This document shows, piece by piece, positions 8,925 through 19,979 of a stretch of DNA of 64,000 bases. Below the pieces are notes generated by a model, which saw only the letters and a list, made by a program, of their open reading frames with translations, ran no database searches and had not been told where the DNA came from. The first letter of the stretch is position 1, and every line of letters begins with the position of its first letter. Origin of the DNA: Clostridium pascui (lineage in GTDB: Bacteria; Bacillota; Clostridia; Clostridiales; Clostridiaceae); contig NZ_JAFBDB010000002.1 in assembly GCF_016908015.1 (NCBI RefSeq), forward strand, positions 1 to 64,000. Direction: 5' to 3'. Both the position numbers and the translations under genes were made by a program.

Positions 8925-11357
8925 ATGATGTTTGGAAGATTTACTGAAAGAGCTCAAAAGGTGCTTATGTATGCTCAGGAAGAGGCAAAGAACTTACAAC
9001 ATGGTTATGTGGGAACGGAGCATATATTGTTAGGTATTTTAAGGGAAGATAGTATGTCACAAAATTTATTAAATAATATGAATGTAACTTTAAATGATGT
9101 AAAAGAACTCATTGAAGAATATGAGGGAAAGGGAGATATAGATATATACAGGAATGAGATACCACTTACTCCTCGTACTAAAAGATTATTAGAATTAAGT
9201 TTGTTAGAAGCTAGAAACTTAAATCATAACTTCATATGTCCAGAGCATATTTTATTAGCGCTTATTAAAGAATCAGAAGGCGTTGCGTTTACAATACTAA
9301 ATAATTTGGGAGTAGATTTTGAAAAGTTAAGAAAAGAACTTTTGGAAAACTTATCTGGAGAGCAATCATCTGCTACAATTAATTCAGCTAAGAGAACTAA
9401 CGAAGATACCCCAACCTTAAATCAGTTTGGTAGGGATCTTACTGAGATGGCTAGGGAGGGTAAATTGGATCCTGTTATAGGAAGAGACAAGGAAACTCAA
9501 AGAGTTCTTGAAATACTTTGTAGAAGAACTAAAAATAACCCTTGTTTAATAGGAGATCCAGGGGTAGGTAAAACAGCTATAGCAGAAGGGCTATCTCAAA
9601 AGATAGTTTCAGGAAATATTCCTGAAATTTTAAAGGACAAAAGAGTTGTTACGTTAGATTTATCATCAATGATAGCAGGAGCAAAGTATAGAGGCGAATT
9701 TGAAGATAGGCTAAAAAAAATAATGGAAGAAATAAGACGAGTGGGAAATGTAATACTATTTATTGATGAAATACACACTATAGTAGGAGCTGGTGCAGCA
9801 GAGGGTGCAATTGATGCATCAAATATATTAAAGCCTGCATTAGCTAGGGGAGAGATACAATGCATAGGAGCAACTACTATAGACGAATATAGGAAGTATA
9901 TAGAAAAGGATGCTGCATTAGAAAGAAGATTTCAACCTATTACGGTAGGAGAACCATCTAAAGAGGAAGCAATACTTATATTAAAAGGATTAAGAGATAA
10001 ATATGAAGCTCATCATAGAGTAAAAATAACAGATGATGCAATACTCGCTGCAGTAAATTTATCAGATAGATATATAACTGATAGATTTTTACCAGATAAA
10101 GCTATTGATCTTATAGATGAAGCTGCATCAAAGGTTAGAATTGAAAATATGGTAGCTCCTCCAGACGTGAAAAAGATGGAAGAAGAGCTTGAAACTATAA
10201 CTCAAGAAAAAGAGGATGCTATAAGAGTGCAGGATTTTGAAAAGGCTGCTCAGTTAAGAGATAGGGAAAAAGAAATTAAAGAAAAGCTTGATAATATAAA
10301 AACAGATTGGAAGACACAAAAGCAGGCATCTACTCTAACAGTAGGAGAGGATCAAATAGCAGCTGTAGTTTCAAAATGGACTAATATACCTGCTGAAAGA
10401 CTAACACAAAAGGAATCTGAGAAACTATTAAAACTAGAAGAAATATTGCACAATAGGGTAATAGGGCAGAGCGAAGCTGTTAAATCTGTGGCAAGAGCGG
10501 TAAGAAGAGCTAGGGTAGGACTAAAGGATCCGAAAAGACCTATAGGTTCATTTATATTTTTAGGACCTACTGGGGTAGGCAAAACAGAACTTTCTAAAGC
10601 ACTAGCTGAGTCTATTTTCGGAGATGAAAATAGCATGATAAGGATTGATATGTCTGAATATATGGAAAAGCATACAGTATCTAGATTAGTAGGATCTCCT
10701 CCAGGATATGTAGGATATGATGAGGGAGGACAGTTAACTGAAAAGGTTAGAAGAAATCCGTATTCTGTAGTTTTATTTGATGAAATAGAAAAGGCACATC
10801 CTGAGGTGTTTAACATATTACTACAGATATTAGAAGATGGAAGATTAACTGATGGTAAAGGTAAAACAGTAGATTTTAAAAATACACTTATAATTATGAC
10901 TTCTAATGTAGGTGCATCTACTATTAAAAAGCAAAAATCATTAGGATTTTCTGTTGCTTCTAATGAAAGTGAAGATCAATATGAAAAAATGAAGGAAAAT
11001 GTTATGGAAGAATTAAGACGATCTTTCAGACCAGAATTTTTAAATAGAATAGATGATATAATTGTATTTCATCAATTGGAACAAGAAGATTTACAAAAAA
11101 TAGTAGGATTGATGCTTAGAACTGTAAGCGAAAGATTAAATGAACAAGGCATAAATATAAAATTTGATAGAGAAGCAGAATTGCTTCTAGCTAAAGAAGG
11201 GTTTGATCAAGTATATGGTGCAAGGCCTCTTAGAAGGGCAATAACTAAAACCGTAGAAGACAAACTCTCAGAAGAAATATTAAGAGGAAATATTAAGAAG
11301 AATGAAGATATACTTGTTACAGTAAAAGATGATAAACTAGATTTTGTAAAGCGATAA
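8925..11357 (+). CDS. clpC: ClpC, AAA+ unfoldase of the Clp protease
   Basis: This 810-residue class I Hsp100 ATPase has a double Clp-N repeat domain (residues about 1-145) and a first AAA+ module with Walker A GDPGVGKT at 210-217. A middle coiled coil follows with a UVR-like motif ([17 protein letters not shown]) that binds McsB. A second AAA+ module has Walker [10 protein letters not shown] and a C-terminal small domain. ClpC unfolds arginine-phosphorylated and adaptor-delivered proteins for ClpP. Last gene of the ctsR operon; a long hairpin terminator follows. Confidence 0.98.
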   Translation: MMFGRFTERAQKVLMYAQEEAKNLQHGYVGTEHILLGILREDSMSQNLLNNMNVTLNDVKELIEEYEGKGDIDIYRNEIPLTPRTKRLLELSLLEARNLNHNFICPEHILLALIKESEGVAFTILNNLGVDFEKLRKELLENLSGEQSSATINSAKRTNEDTPTLNQFGRDLTEMAREGKLDPVIGRDKETQRVLEILCRRTKNNPCLIGDPGVGKTAIAEGLSQKIVSGNIPEILKDKRVVTLDLSSMIAGAKYRGEFEDRLKKIMEEIRRVGNVILFIDEIHTIVGAGAAEGAIDASNILKPALARGEIQCIGATTIDEYRKYIEKDAALERRFQPITVGEPSKEEAILILKGLRDKYEAHHRVKITDDAILAAVNLSDRYITDRFLPDKAIDLIDEAASKVRIENMVAPPDVKKMEEELETITQEKEDAIRVQDFEKAAQLRDREKEIKEKLDNIKTDWKTQKQASTLTVGEDQIAAVVSKWTNIPAERLTQKESEKLLKLEEILHNRVIGQSEAVKSVARAVRRARVGLKDPKRPIGSFIFLGPTGVGKTELSKALAESIFGDENSMIRIDMSEYMEKHTVSRLVGSPPGYVGYDEGGQLTEKVRRNPYSVVLFDEIEKAHPEVFNILLQILEDGRLTDGKGKTVDFKNTLIIMTSNVGASTIKKQKSLGFSVASNESEDQYEKMKENVMEELRRSFRPEFLNRIDDIIVFHQLEQEDLQKIVGLMLRTVSERLNEQGINIKFDREAELLLAKEGFDQVYGARPLRRAITKTVEDKLSEEILRGNIKKNEDILVTVKDDKLDFVKR

Positions 11358-11361
11358 TAGC

Positions 11362-11408
11362 AATAAACAAGGAAGTTTTATGAATAATAAAACTTCCTTG
11401 TTTATTAT
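11362..11408 (+). terminator. Intrinsic terminator of the ctsR-clpC operon
   Basis: A perfect 19-bp stem spans 11362-11380 and 11388-11406 with a 7-nt loop. The 3' arm contributes a T-rich segment. It separates the stress operon from radA, which has its own TATAAT at 11433-11438. Confidence 0.9.
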
Positions 11409-11471
11409 TAACAAAACTTTGTAATAATATTGTATAATAGTTATTTGTACAGAATATTGGGAGTTGATTAT

Positions 11472-12836
11472 ATGGCAAAAATAAAAGCCGTGTTTGTATG
11501 TCAAAAATGTGGATATGAATCTCCTAAATGGTTAGGAAAGTGTCCTGACTGTGATAGCTGGAACAGTATGATTGAGGAGATAAAGACTTCGGTAAGTAAG
11601 ACAGCTTCAATAGGACTTACAAGTGAAAAGAAAACTAATCCACAAAGTATATTAGATATTAAGTCTATTCAGTATGAGAGAATGAATACTGGAATTAATG
11701 AACTTAATCGTGTATTGGGTGGAGGAATAGTTAAAGGTTCTCTCACATTAATATCTGGAGACCCTGGTATAGGAAAATCTACTTTGCTTTTGCAGGCTGC
11801 AAATGAAATATCTAATAGATATGGCAAGGTTTTATATATATCTGGGGAGGAATCTGAAGAACAGATTAAGATGAGGGGAGAGAGACTTGATACATTATCA
11901 AAAGACTTATATGTGGTGTCTGAAACAAATGTGGAGACAATTAAGAATCATATAGAAAATATATCTCCTATTTTTATAATTATAGATTCTATTCAAACTT
12001 TATTTAACCCACAAATTACTTCAGCACCTGGAACGGTATCTCAAGTAAAGGAAAGTTCAAACGAAATAATGCGTATAGGGAAAACTAAAAATATTCCATT
12101 TTTTATAGTAGCTCATGTGACTAAGCAAGGAGCATTAGCAGGACCAAAGGTATTAGAACATATGGTAGATACTGTATTAAGTTTTGAGGGAGAAAGGACT
12201 CAAGAATTTAGGATACTTAGAACAATGAAAAATAGATTTGGAACTACTAGCGAAATCGGAGTTTTTGAGATGAAGGAAGAAGGATTAGCAGAAATTTCGA
12301 ATCCATCTGAGGCATTTTTAGAGGATATTCAGTTTCAAAAGGAAGGTTCAGTAGTGATAGGTATTATGGAAGGAACCAGACCTATTTTAGTAGAAGTTCA
12401 GGCACTAGTAAGTGAAACAAAAGCATATATGCCTAGGAGAACTGCAGTAGGAGTAGATAATACAAGACTTAATCTTATTTTAGCTGTTTTGGAGAAAAAG
12501 TTAAAGATTCCATTTTATACATCTGATGTATATGTGAATGTCGTTGGAGGATTAAATATTGAGGGCACATCTGGTGACTTAGGCATTGCTCTAGCGCTAA
12601 TTTCCAGTGCCAAGAATAATGCTGTCAATTTAGAAAAGCTTGCAATTATCGGGGAAATCGGATTAACTGGTGAAGTAAGACCTGTTTCATTTTCAGAAAG
12701 AATAATAAATGAAGCTGTTAAAATGGGATTTAGTAATTTTATAGTTCCATTACGTAACAAAGATAGGATAAATACAGAAGGAATTAACGTAATAGGGGTT
12801 TCTACATTAAAAGAAGTGATAAGCAAAGTATTTTAA
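11472..12836 (+). CDS. radA: RadA (Sms), DNA recombination/repair ATPase
   Basis: This 454-residue protein has an N-terminal C4 zinc finger (Cys 10, 13, 24, 27), a RecA-like ATPase core with Walker A GDPGIGKST (96-104), the RadA-specific KNRFG motif, and a C-terminal Lon-protease-like domain. RadA is a branch-migration helicase acting in homologous recombination. I choose ATG 11472, not an upstream in-frame TTG at 11430, because a gggag site at 11459-11463 is well spaced and the zinc finger begins right after it. It is followed closely by disA, the conserved radA-disA pair. Confidence 0.97.
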   Translation: MAKIKAVFVCQKCGYESPKWLGKCPDCDSWNSMIEEIKTSVSKTASIGLTSEKKTNPQSILDIKSIQYERMNTGINELNRVLGGGIVKGSLTLISGDPGIGKSTLLLQAANEISNRYGKVLYISGEESEEQIKMRGERLDTLSKDLYVVSETNVETIKNHIENISPIFIIIDSIQTLFNPQITSAPGTVSQVKESSNEIMRIGKTKNIPFFIVAHVTKQGALAGPKVLEHMVDTVLSFEGERTQEFRILRTMKNRFGTTSEIGVFEMKEEGLAEISNPSEAFLEDIQFQKEGSVVIGIMEGTRPILVEVQALVSETKAYMPRRTAVGVDNTRLNLILAVLEKKLKIPFYTSDVYVNVVGGLNIEGTSGDLGIALALISSAKNNAVNLEKLAIIGEIGLTGEVRPVSFSERIINEAVKMGFSNFIVPLRNKDRINTEGINVIGVSTLKEVISKVF

Positions 12837-12855
12837 AACATAGGGTGTGAGTAAA

Positions 12856-13929
12856 GTGAGATTTGAAAAAGATAAGGAACTTATGAGTATTTTAAAAATA
12901 ATGGCTCCAGGTACTTTTCTAAGAGAAGGATTAGAAAATATTTTAAGAGCAAAAACAGGTGGATTAATAGTTCTAGGAGATAGTGAACAGATTTTGGGGC
13001 TAGTGGATGGAGGCTTTACCATTAGCTCGGAGTATAGTCCCTCCTATGTATATGAACTAGCAAAAATGGACGGAGCAATAGTTATAAGCACTGATTTGAA
13101 AAAAATTATTAAGGCAAATGCTCAATTAATGCCGGATTCCAATATACCAACCTTTGAAACGGGAACTAGACATAGAACAGCGGATAGAATGGCTAAGCAA
13201 ACAGGAAGTATTGTTATAGCTATTTCTCAGAGAAGAAACATAATTACTGTTTATAAAGGAAGTATAAAATATGTGCTAAGAGATAGCAGTGTAATTTTAG
13301 GTAGAGCTAATCAAGCACTACAAACCTTAGAGAAGTATGTATCTGTATTAGATAGAGTGGTAAATAATTTAAATACTTTAGAATTTCAAGATTTAGTGAC
13401 ATTATTTGATGTGATGACAGCCATACAAAGAATGGAAATGGTAATGAGGATAGTAATTGAAATAGAAAGATATATTTGTGAACTAGGTAATGAGGGTAGA
13501 TTGATTTCTATGCAACTTAATGAATTAATTAAGTCTGTAGAACAAGATGAAATATTCCTTATAAGAGACTATTGTGAAAGCTATATGGATTATACGGAAG
13601 TATATAAGCAAGTTCAAAATATGTCATCTGAGGATTTACTTAATTTAGATATTATATCAAAGTTCTTAGGATATGTAGGAGTTCCTTTAGTAGATACACT
13701 TATATCTCCAAGAGGATATAGAATGCTTAATAAGATTCCTAGAATACCAGCTAATGTAATAGAAAATTTAGTGAAGAATTTCCAAGAACTTAAAGCAGTA
13801 ATGGAAGCTTCCTATGATCAATTGGATAAAGTAGAAGGAATAGGGGAGGCTAGAGCAAAGGCCATAAAAAATGGACTTAGAAGATTAAGAGAACAGATTA
13901 TGATAGATAGACAAATTCCTTATAGATAG
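12856..13929 (+). CDS. disA: DisA, diadenylate cyclase (DNA integrity scanning protein)
   Basis: This 357-residue protein makes cyclic di-AMP from two ATP. The N-terminal DAC domain contains the catalytic DGA (residues 72-74) and RHR (105-107) motifs. A helical linker follows, and the C-terminal helix-hairpin-helix domain binds branched DNA ([15 protein letters not shown]). Two GTG starts are possible, at 12847 and 12856. I prefer 12856, because the aggg site at 12842-12845 is too close to 12847. It is probably co-transcribed with radA. RadA is a known partner that restrains DisA in Bacillus. Confidence 0.95.
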   Translation: MRFEKDKELMSILKIMAPGTFLREGLENILRAKTGGLIVLGDSEQILGLVDGGFTISSEYSPSYVYELAKMDGAIVISTDLKKIIKANAQLMPDSNIPTFETGTRHRTADRMAKQTGSIVIAISQRRNIITVYKGSIKYVLRDSSVILGRANQALQTLEKYVSVLDRVVNNLNTLEFQDLVTLFDVMTAIQRMEMVMRIVIEIERYICELGNEGRLISMQLNELIKSVEQDEIFLIRDYCESYMDYTEVYKQVQNMSSEDLLNLDIISKFLGYVGVPLVDTLISPRGYRMLNKIPRIPANVIENLVKNFQELKAVMEASYDQLDKVEGIGEARAKAIKNGLRRLREQIMIDRQIPYR

Positions 13930-13933
13930 CTAG

Positions 13934-13980
13934 CAAAAAGTAAGTAAATATCCTTTACTTAGGATATTTACTTACTTCCT
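13934..13980 (-). terminator. Hairpin terminator, mainly for the minus-strand gene
   Basis: A 16-bp stem (13939-13954 with 13961-13976) has a 6-nt loop. Read on the minus strand it is followed by TTTTT (complement of 13935-13939), the form of an intrinsic terminator for the minus-strand gene ending at 13980. On the plus strand only a weak T-rich tail follows, so it may also help end disA. Confidence 0.75.
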
Positions 13981-14387
13981 TATCTTAATGAATATTTACC
14001 TAAAGTGCCTATTTTATTATGTTCTTTTAATAAGATGTCATATAAGTTTAAGTCCAATATGTTACATAATGAAGTTAGATAAAATAGGTTATTTCCTATT
14101 TCGCGCTCGATTATATCTCTACAATTATCACATAAGGCACCTTCTAAATGAGTTTTTAAAAGATGACTCATATCCTCAATATCAGTATTATCATTTGGAA
14201 GCTCCTGCTTTTTTCCGCAAATTTCTATGCAGCCGCAATTAGTAACAGATTTTGCTACGGCTCTATTAATTCTACATTCGGATTCCTGTAACTTTGTAAG
14301 TATATCCAATATACTTTTATGTCTTAATAGAGATTCATCAACTACATTTTGAAAACTGTCATAAATCAAATCTTTCATTTTAGTCAA
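13980..14387 (-). CDS. Cysteine-containing hypothetical protein
   Basis: This 135-residue soluble protein is encoded opposite to its neighbours. It is mostly helical by composition. It has cysteines in the pattern NCGC...IC (about residues 50-57) and LCDNC (about 85-90), which could bind a metal. The C-terminal segment (EREIGNNLFYLTSLCNILDL) resembles the helix pattern of MazG-like nucleotide pyrophosphohydrolases, but the acidic ExxE/ExxD metal site is not convincing. I believe close relatives exist in other clostridia near disA, but cannot assign a function. A second in-frame ATG lies three codons in (MTKMKD), so either could be the start. Confidence 0.7.
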   Translation of the reverse strand: MTKMKDLIYDSFQNVVDESLLRHKSILDILTKLQESECRINRAVAKSVTNCGCIEICGKKQELPNDNTDIEDMSHLLKTHLEGALCDNCRDIIEREIGNNLFYLTSLCNILDLNLYDILLKEHNKIGTLGKYSLR

Positions 14388-14649
14388 CTCCTAACAAATA
14401 AGATTAACAAGCCTAACTAAATAGATAATTGGAAATAAGAAAATTTATAGCTTATCTCCATAAATTATTTATATATATATGATAAAGTAAAATTAATAAA
14501 CTTAATAGGGGGTGAAAATAAATAAAAATTGGTAAATAAATAATTAAATTATACAGTAATTATTGAAAATTGCTAATTATTAAGATATATTAGAAATGAC
14601 TGAATTTAATTTGTAAATTATGTTAATAATTATTTTAGGAGGTGAAGAA
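14388..14649. other. AT-rich intergenic region between divergent genes
   Basis: This 262-base spacer lies between the minus-strand hypothetical gene and yacL and must hold both promoters. I see a TATGAT at 14479-14484 and an isolated Shine-Dalgarno-like AGGGGGTGA at 14507-14515 that is not followed by a usable start codon. No RNA gene or longer open frame is apparent. Confidence 0.5.
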
Positions 14650-15750
14650 ATGTTAAAAAAAATATTAAGAGGATTATTTACAATTATAGGTCTTTTATTT
14701 GGATACTTTATTGGCGAGTCCTTATTGAAATCCAATTTACTTGTGCAACTTAATCATTTTCAAAATAGTCCAATTAAAACGGTATTATTCTTAATATTAT
14801 CAACTTTATCATTCGGATTCATATTATTTATAATTTCCCCATGGATAACTTTTATAATTATAAAAATCATGGATTATGTAGAAAAGAGTATCCAAAGGCT
14901 TCCGGCAAATGAGGTTATCTCTGGAACATTAGGAGCTATTTTAGGTCTTGCTATATCTTCGCTATTTGTAAATTTATTAGCTCGTGTGCCAGTACTTGGA
15001 GTGCCTTTAGCAGTTGTAGTAGCTGTTATAATGGGTGCCTTGGGGGCTAATATAGGTCTTAGAAAAAGAGATGATATAATGAATTTGTTTTCAGGACTAA
15101 GAAAAGCTGGTTCTGGAACTAAGGATAAAAAGGGTAAGGGATATAAAGCTGACCCTAAAATTTTAGATACTTCAGTCATAATTGACGGTAGAATATTTGA
15201 TTTGTGTCAAACAGGATTTATAGAGGGAACGCTTGTGATACCTAATTTTGTTTTAGAAGAATTAAGACATATTGCAGATTCTTCAGATGGATTAAAGAGG
15301 AATAGGGGTAGAAGAGGTCTGGATGTTCTAAATAAAATCCAAAAGGAATTAAATATTGACGTGCAAATTTATGAAAAGGACTTTCCGGATATAGCAGAAG
15401 TTGATAGCAAACTTTTGAAACTTGCACAAGTTCTAAGTGGTAAGGTAATAACTAATGACTATAATTTAAATAAAGTAGCTGAATTTCAAGGAGTGCCTGT
15501 ATTAAATATTAATGAACTGGCAAATGCCATAAAACCAGTGGTACTTCCAGGTGAAGAAATGAGAATTCAAATAGTTAAGGATGGTAAAGAATCCAATCAG
15601 GGAGTAGCTTACTTAGATGATGGAACAATGATTGTAGTAGAAGGTGGGAAAAAGCACATTGGAGAAATTGTAGATGTTACAGTAACTTCGGTACTTCAAA
15701 CTGCAGCAGGTAGAATGATATTTGCAAAACAAAAGGAGAACTTTGAATAA
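14650..15750 (+). CDS. yacL: PIN/TRAM domain membrane protein (YacL family)
   Basis: This 366-residue protein has about four N-terminal hydrophobic helices (residues 1-145). A PIN-fold nuclease-like domain follows (starting [17 protein letters not shown], with acidic residues placed as in PIN active sites), and a C-terminal TRAM domain probably binds RNA. The family is widespread in Gram-positives next to radA/disA and ispD, but its substrate is not established to my knowledge. The start is ATG 14650, since aggaggtg at 14637-14644 is directly upstream; an earlier in-frame ATG at 14620 has no such site. Confidence 0.93.
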   Translation: MLKKILRGLFTIIGLLFGYFIGESLLKSNLLVQLNHFQNSPIKTVLFLILSTLSFGFILFIISPWITFIIIKIMDYVEKSIQRLPANEVISGTLGAILGLAISSLFVNLLARVPVLGVPLAVVVAVIMGALGANIGLRKRDDIMNLFSGLRKAGSGTKDKKGKGYKADPKILDTSVIIDGRIFDLCQTGFIEGTLVIPNFVLEELRHIADSSDGLKRNRGRRGLDVLNKIQKELNIDVQIYEKDFPDIAEVDSKLLKLAQVLSGKVITNDYNLNKVAEFQGVPVLNINELANAIKPVVLPGEEMRIQIVKDGKESNQGVAYLDDGTMIVVEGGKKHIGEIVDVTVTSVLQTAAGRMIFAKQKENFE

Positions 15751-15773
15751 AGGGTTATGAAAGAGGGCTGGAT

Positions 15774-16460
15774 ATGTGTAAAGCTTGTGCTGTAATAGTG
15801 GCAGGGGGAAAAGGGAAAAGGATAAACGCTGGTATAAACAAGCAATTTATAGAGATAAATGAAAGGCCTGTAATCTACTATACACTAAACGTTTTTCAAT
15901 TACATGAAGATATAGAAAGTATAGTATTAGTAGCTGCTCCTGAAGAGGTTGATTATTGTAAGAGGGAGATAGTGCAAAAATATAAGTTTAGTAAAGTTAC
16001 TCATATTGTAGCAGGAGGAGCTGAAAGAAGAGACTCTGTATTTAATGGATTAAGGGCTGTAGAAAATTCTGAAATTGTGCTAATACATGATGGAGCCAGG
16101 CCATTTGTAAGCAGTGATGTTATAACACGGGGAATAAAATTTGCAAGCCTATATGGGGCTAGTTGTTGTAGCGTTTCGCCAAAGGATACTATAAAAATAA
16201 GAGATGAAAATGGGTTTTCTAAGAAAACATTAAATAGAGACACCTTAGCATGTTTACAAACTCCTCAATGTTTTAAATATGATATGATTTATAAATGTCA
16301 TGAAGGGATTCAGAAACTTAAGGATAGTTTTACCGATGATACTTCAGTAGTGGAATATTTTGGACACCGTGTATATCTGTACTCTGGGGACTATAGAAAT
16401 ATTAAAATAACAACTCCAGAAGATTTACTAATAGCGAAAAGTTTATTAGGAGAAAATTAA
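15774..16460 (+). CDS. ispD: IspD, 2-C-methyl-D-erythritol 4-phosphate cytidylyltransferase
   Basis: This 228-residue enzyme carries out the CTP-dependent third step of the MEP isoprenoid pathway. It has the glycine-rich nucleotide-binding start AGGKGKRI (residues 10-17), a conserved KQF segment, and the HDGARPF motif near residue 105. It follows yacL by 23 bases as in Bacillus. The usual partner ispF is not beside it here. Length and motifs are typical. Confidence 0.96.
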   Translation: MCKACAVIVAGGKGKRINAGINKQFIEINERPVIYYTLNVFQLHEDIESIVLVAAPEEVDYCKREIVQKYKFSKVTHIVAGGAERRDSVFNGLRAVENSEIVLIHDGARPFVSSDVITRGIKFASLYGASCCSVSPKDTIKIRDENGFSKKTLNRDTLACLQTPQCFKYDMIYKCHEGIQKLKDSFTDDTSVVEYFGHRVYLYSGDYRNIKITTPEDLLIAKSLLGEN

Positions 16461-16476
16461 AGAAACAAGCAAGGTC

Positions 16477-16504
16477 TTGACAGAAAAATGTCTTTTACTA
16501 TAGT
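16477..16504 (+). promoter_or_regulatory. Promoter of the proS T-box transcript
   Basis: TTGACA at 16477-16482 and TATAGT at 16499-16504 with a 16-bp spacer form a sigma-A-like promoter just after ispD. Transcription from it would start near 16511 and run into the T-box leader. Confidence 0.75.
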
Positions 16505-16524
16505 ATAGATATAGTGAAATTAAT

Positions 16525-16715
16525 ATTATGCTATGATGAAGAATAGTAAAAACAAACTACAGAGAGAAGACCCTAGGCTGAAAGGTGTTCACTGTTTTGA
16601 ACCTGCTTCGGAGCTGTAGTATAAAACTACCGGTGATAACCGTTATCAAAAGTGAGTGAAAAGTTAGGTGGTACCGCGTATGTTCGCCCTAAGAGGGGCG
16701 GGCATATTTTTTGTA
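16525..16715 (+). promoter_or_regulatory. Proline-specific T-box riboswitch with terminator
   Basis: The leader contains the AGAGA-type loop near 16560-16567. A probable specifier codon CCT (Pro) sits at 16602-16604 in the context GAA-CCT-GC. The invariant T-box sequence AGGTGGTACCGCG is at 16666-16678. A GC-rich terminator hairpin (about 16680-16703) is followed by a T run. Uncharged tRNA-Pro would pair with the specifier and the T-box bulge and so stabilise the antiterminator. The specifier agrees with the downstream gene, prolyl-tRNA synthetase. Confidence 0.95.
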
Positions 16716-16764
16716 TCTAAATAATGAATTTAATATATATTTTAATTATATAGGAGGAATTTAT

Positions 16765-18477
16765 ATGAGATTATCTAACATGCTTATCAGCACTTTAAGG
16801 GAAGTTCCAGCGGAAGCTGAAATAGTAAGTCATCAGCTAATGTTAAGGGCTGGAATGATGAGAAAAATGGCTTCAGGAATTTATAATTTTATGCCTTTAG
16901 GCTTAAGAGTTATTAAGAAGATAGAAGATATAGTTAGAGATGAAATGGATAAGGCAGGTGCACAGGAATTTTTGGCATCAGCAATTCTTCCTTCAGAACT
17001 TTGGAAGGAGTCAGGAAGATGGGAAGTCTTTGGCCCTGAAATGTTTAAACTAAAGGATAGAAATGAAAGAGAATTTTGCCTAGGACCAACTCATGAGGAA
17101 GTATTTACAGATATAGCAAGAAATGAAATAAAATCTTATAAACAGTTACCTTTAAATCTCTATCAAATACAAACAAAGTATAGAGATGAGAGAAGGCCAA
17201 GATTTGGTGTTATGAGATCTAGAGAATTTATAATGAAAGATGCATATAGTTTTGATAAGGACTATGAGGCACTAGATAAATCATATAATACCATGTATGA
17301 AACATATTATAATATATTTAAAAGATGTGGCTTAAGCTGTCAATCTGTAGAAGCTGATTCAGGAGCTATGGGTGGTTCAGGTTCCGCTGAATTTATGGTT
17401 AAATCAGAAATAGGTGAAGATGAGATAGCATTTTGTACAGCTTGTGAATATGCTGCAAATGTAGAAAAGGCTCCATCTACGGCAGCAAGTTCAGAAACTG
17501 AAGATTTAAAGCCAATTACAAAGGAAGCTACATCAAATATAAAAACAATTGATCAGTTAGTTGAGTTCTTTAAAACTACTCCTGAGAAGTTCGCAAAAAC
17601 ACTTATTTATAAGATAGATGATAAAGTAGTAGCGGTAATGGTAAGAGGAGATAGAGAAGCAAATGAAGTTAAGATAATAAATGCTTTAGGAGGGGCAGTT
17701 TCTTTTGAAATGGCAGATGAAAAAGTGGTTAGAGAAGCTACATCTGCAGAAATAGGATTTGCAGGACCTCTAGGAATAAAGGTAGATACTTTGCTAGTTG
17801 ATGAAGAAATTAGCAAAATGTATAATTTTATTATAGGTGCTAATGACACAGGTTATCATTATATAAATGCTAATTATGGAAGAGATTTTGAAGGAAAAGT
17901 AGGAGACTTTAGAAGAGTTGTAGAAGGTGATAAGTGTCCAAAATGTGGCGAAAGCTTAACTGTGGCAAGAGGCGTAGAAGTAGGACATATTTTTAAATTA
18001 GGAACAAAATATTCGGAAACAATGGGGGCTAACTTCCAAGATGAAAATGGTGAAAATAAGCCTCTTGTAATGGGATGCTATGGTATAGGTATAAATAGAA
18101 CGATGGCAACTGTTATAGAGCAAAACCATGATGAAAATGGAATAGTATGGCCATTATCTATAGCACCTTACCAGGTGATGGTAATTCCAGCAGTGATGAA
18201 AGATGATGCTCAGGTTAAAACTGCAGAAGAAATTTATAATAAGCTTAAGTCTATGGGAGTAGAAGTTCTTTTAGATGATAGAAATGAAAGAGCTGGAGTA
18301 AAGTTTAAGGATGCAGATTTAATTGGTATTCCTATGAGAATTACTGTAGGTAAAAAGATACAAGAAGGTAAAATAGAATTTAAATTAAGAGACTCAAGTG
18401 ATGTAGAAGTTATAGAATTAGGAGATATTTATAACAAGATAAAAGCAGAGTTTGAAAAGAAGGGTATAAGATTATAG
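16765..18477 (+). CDS. proS: Prolyl-tRNA synthetase
   Basis: This 570-residue class II aminoacyl-tRNA synthetase is of the bacterial type. Motif 1 and 2 regions ([30 protein letters not shown]) are followed by an inserted editing domain (about residues 225-400) that hydrolyses Ala-tRNA(Pro). Motif 3 ([12 protein letters not shown]) and a C-terminal anticodon-binding domain complete it. ATG 16765 is the start because aggagg at 16752-16757 precedes it; an in-frame upstream ATG at 16711 lies within the end of the T-box terminator. Expression is controlled by the proline T-box. Confidence 0.98.
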   Translation: MRLSNMLISTLREVPAEAEIVSHQLMLRAGMMRKMASGIYNFMPLGLRVIKKIEDIVRDEMDKAGAQEFLASAILPSELWKESGRWEVFGPEMFKLKDRNEREFCLGPTHEEVFTDIARNEIKSYKQLPLNLYQIQTKYRDERRPRFGVMRSREFIMKDAYSFDKDYEALDKSYNTMYETYYNIFKRCGLSCQSVEADSGAMGGSGSAEFMVKSEIGEDEIAFCTACEYAANVEKAPSTAASSETEDLKPITKEATSNIKTIDQLVEFFKTTPEKFAKTLIYKIDDKVVAVMVRGDREANEVKIINALGGAVSFEMADEKVVREATSAEIGFAGPLGIKVDTLLVDEEISKMYNFIIGANDTGYHYINANYGRDFEGKVGDFRRVVEGDKCPKCGESLTVARGVEVGHIFKLGTKYSETMGANFQDENGENKPLVMGCYGIGINRTMATVIEQNHDENGIVWPLSIAPYQVMVIPAVMKDDAQVKTAEEIYNKLKSMGVEVLLDDRNERAGVKFKDADLIGIPMRITVGKKIQEGKIEFKLRDSSDVEVIELGDIYNKIKAEFEKKGIRL

Positions 18478-18551
18478 GCTTAGTAATATAGCAAGATTTA
18501 TTAATAGGTGTACACGGATATAGAAAAAGTTTTATGGAGGAGGCAATGGGT

Positions 18552-19952
18552 ATGAAAGTATTTAATACATTAACTAGAAAAAAAGAAGAATTTGTTCCTT
18601 TACAATCGGGGATTGTGAATATGTATGTATGTGGTCCAACTGTATACAACTTTTTTCATATAGGAAATGGAAGAACCTTTATAGTATTTGATACAGTAAG
18701 AAGGTATTTTGAATATAGAGGATATAAAGTTAACTTTGTACAAAATTTTACAGATATAGACGATAAGATGATAAAAAGAGCAAATGAAGAAAATATTACT
18801 GTAAAAGAACTAGGAGATAGATTTATAGAGGAATATTATAAAGATGCAGATGCATTAAATATTGAAAGAGCTACTATAAATCCACGTGCAACAGAGTTTA
18901 TTGATGAAATAATTAATTTTGTAAAAGATTTAATTGATAAGGGATATGCATATGAAATAAACGGAGATGTTTATTTTAATACTAAAAGTTTTAAAGAATA
19001 TGGGAAGCTATCTGGTCAAAATTTAGACGATTTACAAGCAGGAGCAAGAATTAATATCGATGAGAGAAAAAATGATCCAATGGATTTTGCTATTTGGAAG
19101 AAACAAAAGCCTGACGAGCCTGGTTGGGAAAGTCCATGGGGAATGGGAAGACCAGGATGGCATATAGAGTGTTCTTGTATGGCTCATAAGCTATTAGGAG
19201 AAACCATAGATATTCATGCAGGTGGCCATGATCTTATATTCCCGCATCATGAAAATGAAATAGCACAAAGTGAATGCAGAACAGGGAAAGCCTTTGCAAA
19301 ATACTGGATGCATTCAGCGTTTTTAAATGTTAATAATGAGAAGATGTCTAAATCACTTAATAATTTTTTTACAGCAAGAGAAATATTAGATAAATATGAA
19401 CCAGATGTAGTTAGATTATTCATGTTATCCGGGCATTATAGAACTCAGCTTAACTTTTCCGAAGAATCTCTAGAAGCTTCTAAGGCTGCAATAGAAAGAT
19501 TGTATAACGCTATATCAAATTTAGAAAATCTTTTAGAGGAAGTAAAGGTTGAGGTTGCAAGTGACAGTGAAAGAGAATACTTAAAACATTTAAGTGAATA
19601 TAAAGATAAATATATAGAAAAGATGGATGATGATTTTAATACCGCAGATGGAATATCTGTTATATTTGACATGATAAGAGATATGAATACAAATATAACT
19701 ACTGAATCATCTAAAGAGTTAGTAAATTATTGCTTAAGTCTTATAAGAGAACTTGGAAGTCCTTTAGGAGTACTTCAAAAGACTACAAAAACAACTCTAG
19801 AAAAGGAAATAGAAGAGCTAATAGAAAAAAGACAAGAGGCAAGAAAACAAAAAAATTGGGCATTATCAGATGAAATAAGAGATAGTTTAAAATCAAGAGG
19901 AATAGTTCTTGAAGATACTCCTCAAGGAGTTAGATGGAAGAAAGTAGATTAA
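18552..19952 (+). CDS. cysS: Cysteinyl-tRNA synthetase
   Basis: This 466-residue class I synthetase has [16 protein letters not shown] near the N-terminus, including the zinc-ligand Cys and the HIGH-type signature (HIGN here), and the KMSKS loop (EKMSKSLNN) near residue 265. The start at ATG 18552 is chosen over ATG 18534 and 18546 because the ggaggagg site at 18536-18543 overlaps or crowds the earlier two. It begins the cysS-mrnC-thyX-rlmB-rae1 string, the same order as in Bacillus except for thyX. Confidence 0.97.
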   Translation: MKVFNTLTRKKEEFVPLQSGIVNMYVCGPTVYNFFHIGNGRTFIVFDTVRRYFEYRGYKVNFVQNFTDIDDKMIKRANEENITVKELGDRFIEEYYKDADALNIERATINPRATEFIDEIINFVKDLIDKGYAYEINGDVYFNTKSFKEYGKLSGQNLDDLQAGARINIDERKNDPMDFAIWKKQKPDEPGWESPWGMGRPGWHIECSCMAHKLLGETIDIHAGGHDLIFPHHENEIAQSECRTGKAFAKYWMHSAFLNVNNEKMSKSLNNFFTAREILDKYEPDVVRLFMLSGHYRTQLNFSEESLEASKAAIERLYNAISNLENLLEEVKVEVASDSEREYLKHLSEYKDKYIEKMDDDFNTADGISVIFDMIRDMNTNITTESSKELVNYCLSLIRELGSPLGVLQKTTKTTLEKEIEELIEKRQEARKQKNWALSDEIRDSLKSRGIVLEDTPQGVRWKKVD

Positions 19953-19979
19953 AATTTTAAGAAATAAGGAAGAATAATA

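Noticed and set aside
16711-16764. Upstream extension of ProS from ATG 16711
   Set aside because: This ATG lies at the foot of the T-box terminator without a ribosome binding site. ATG 16765 has AGGAGG and gives the family N-terminus.
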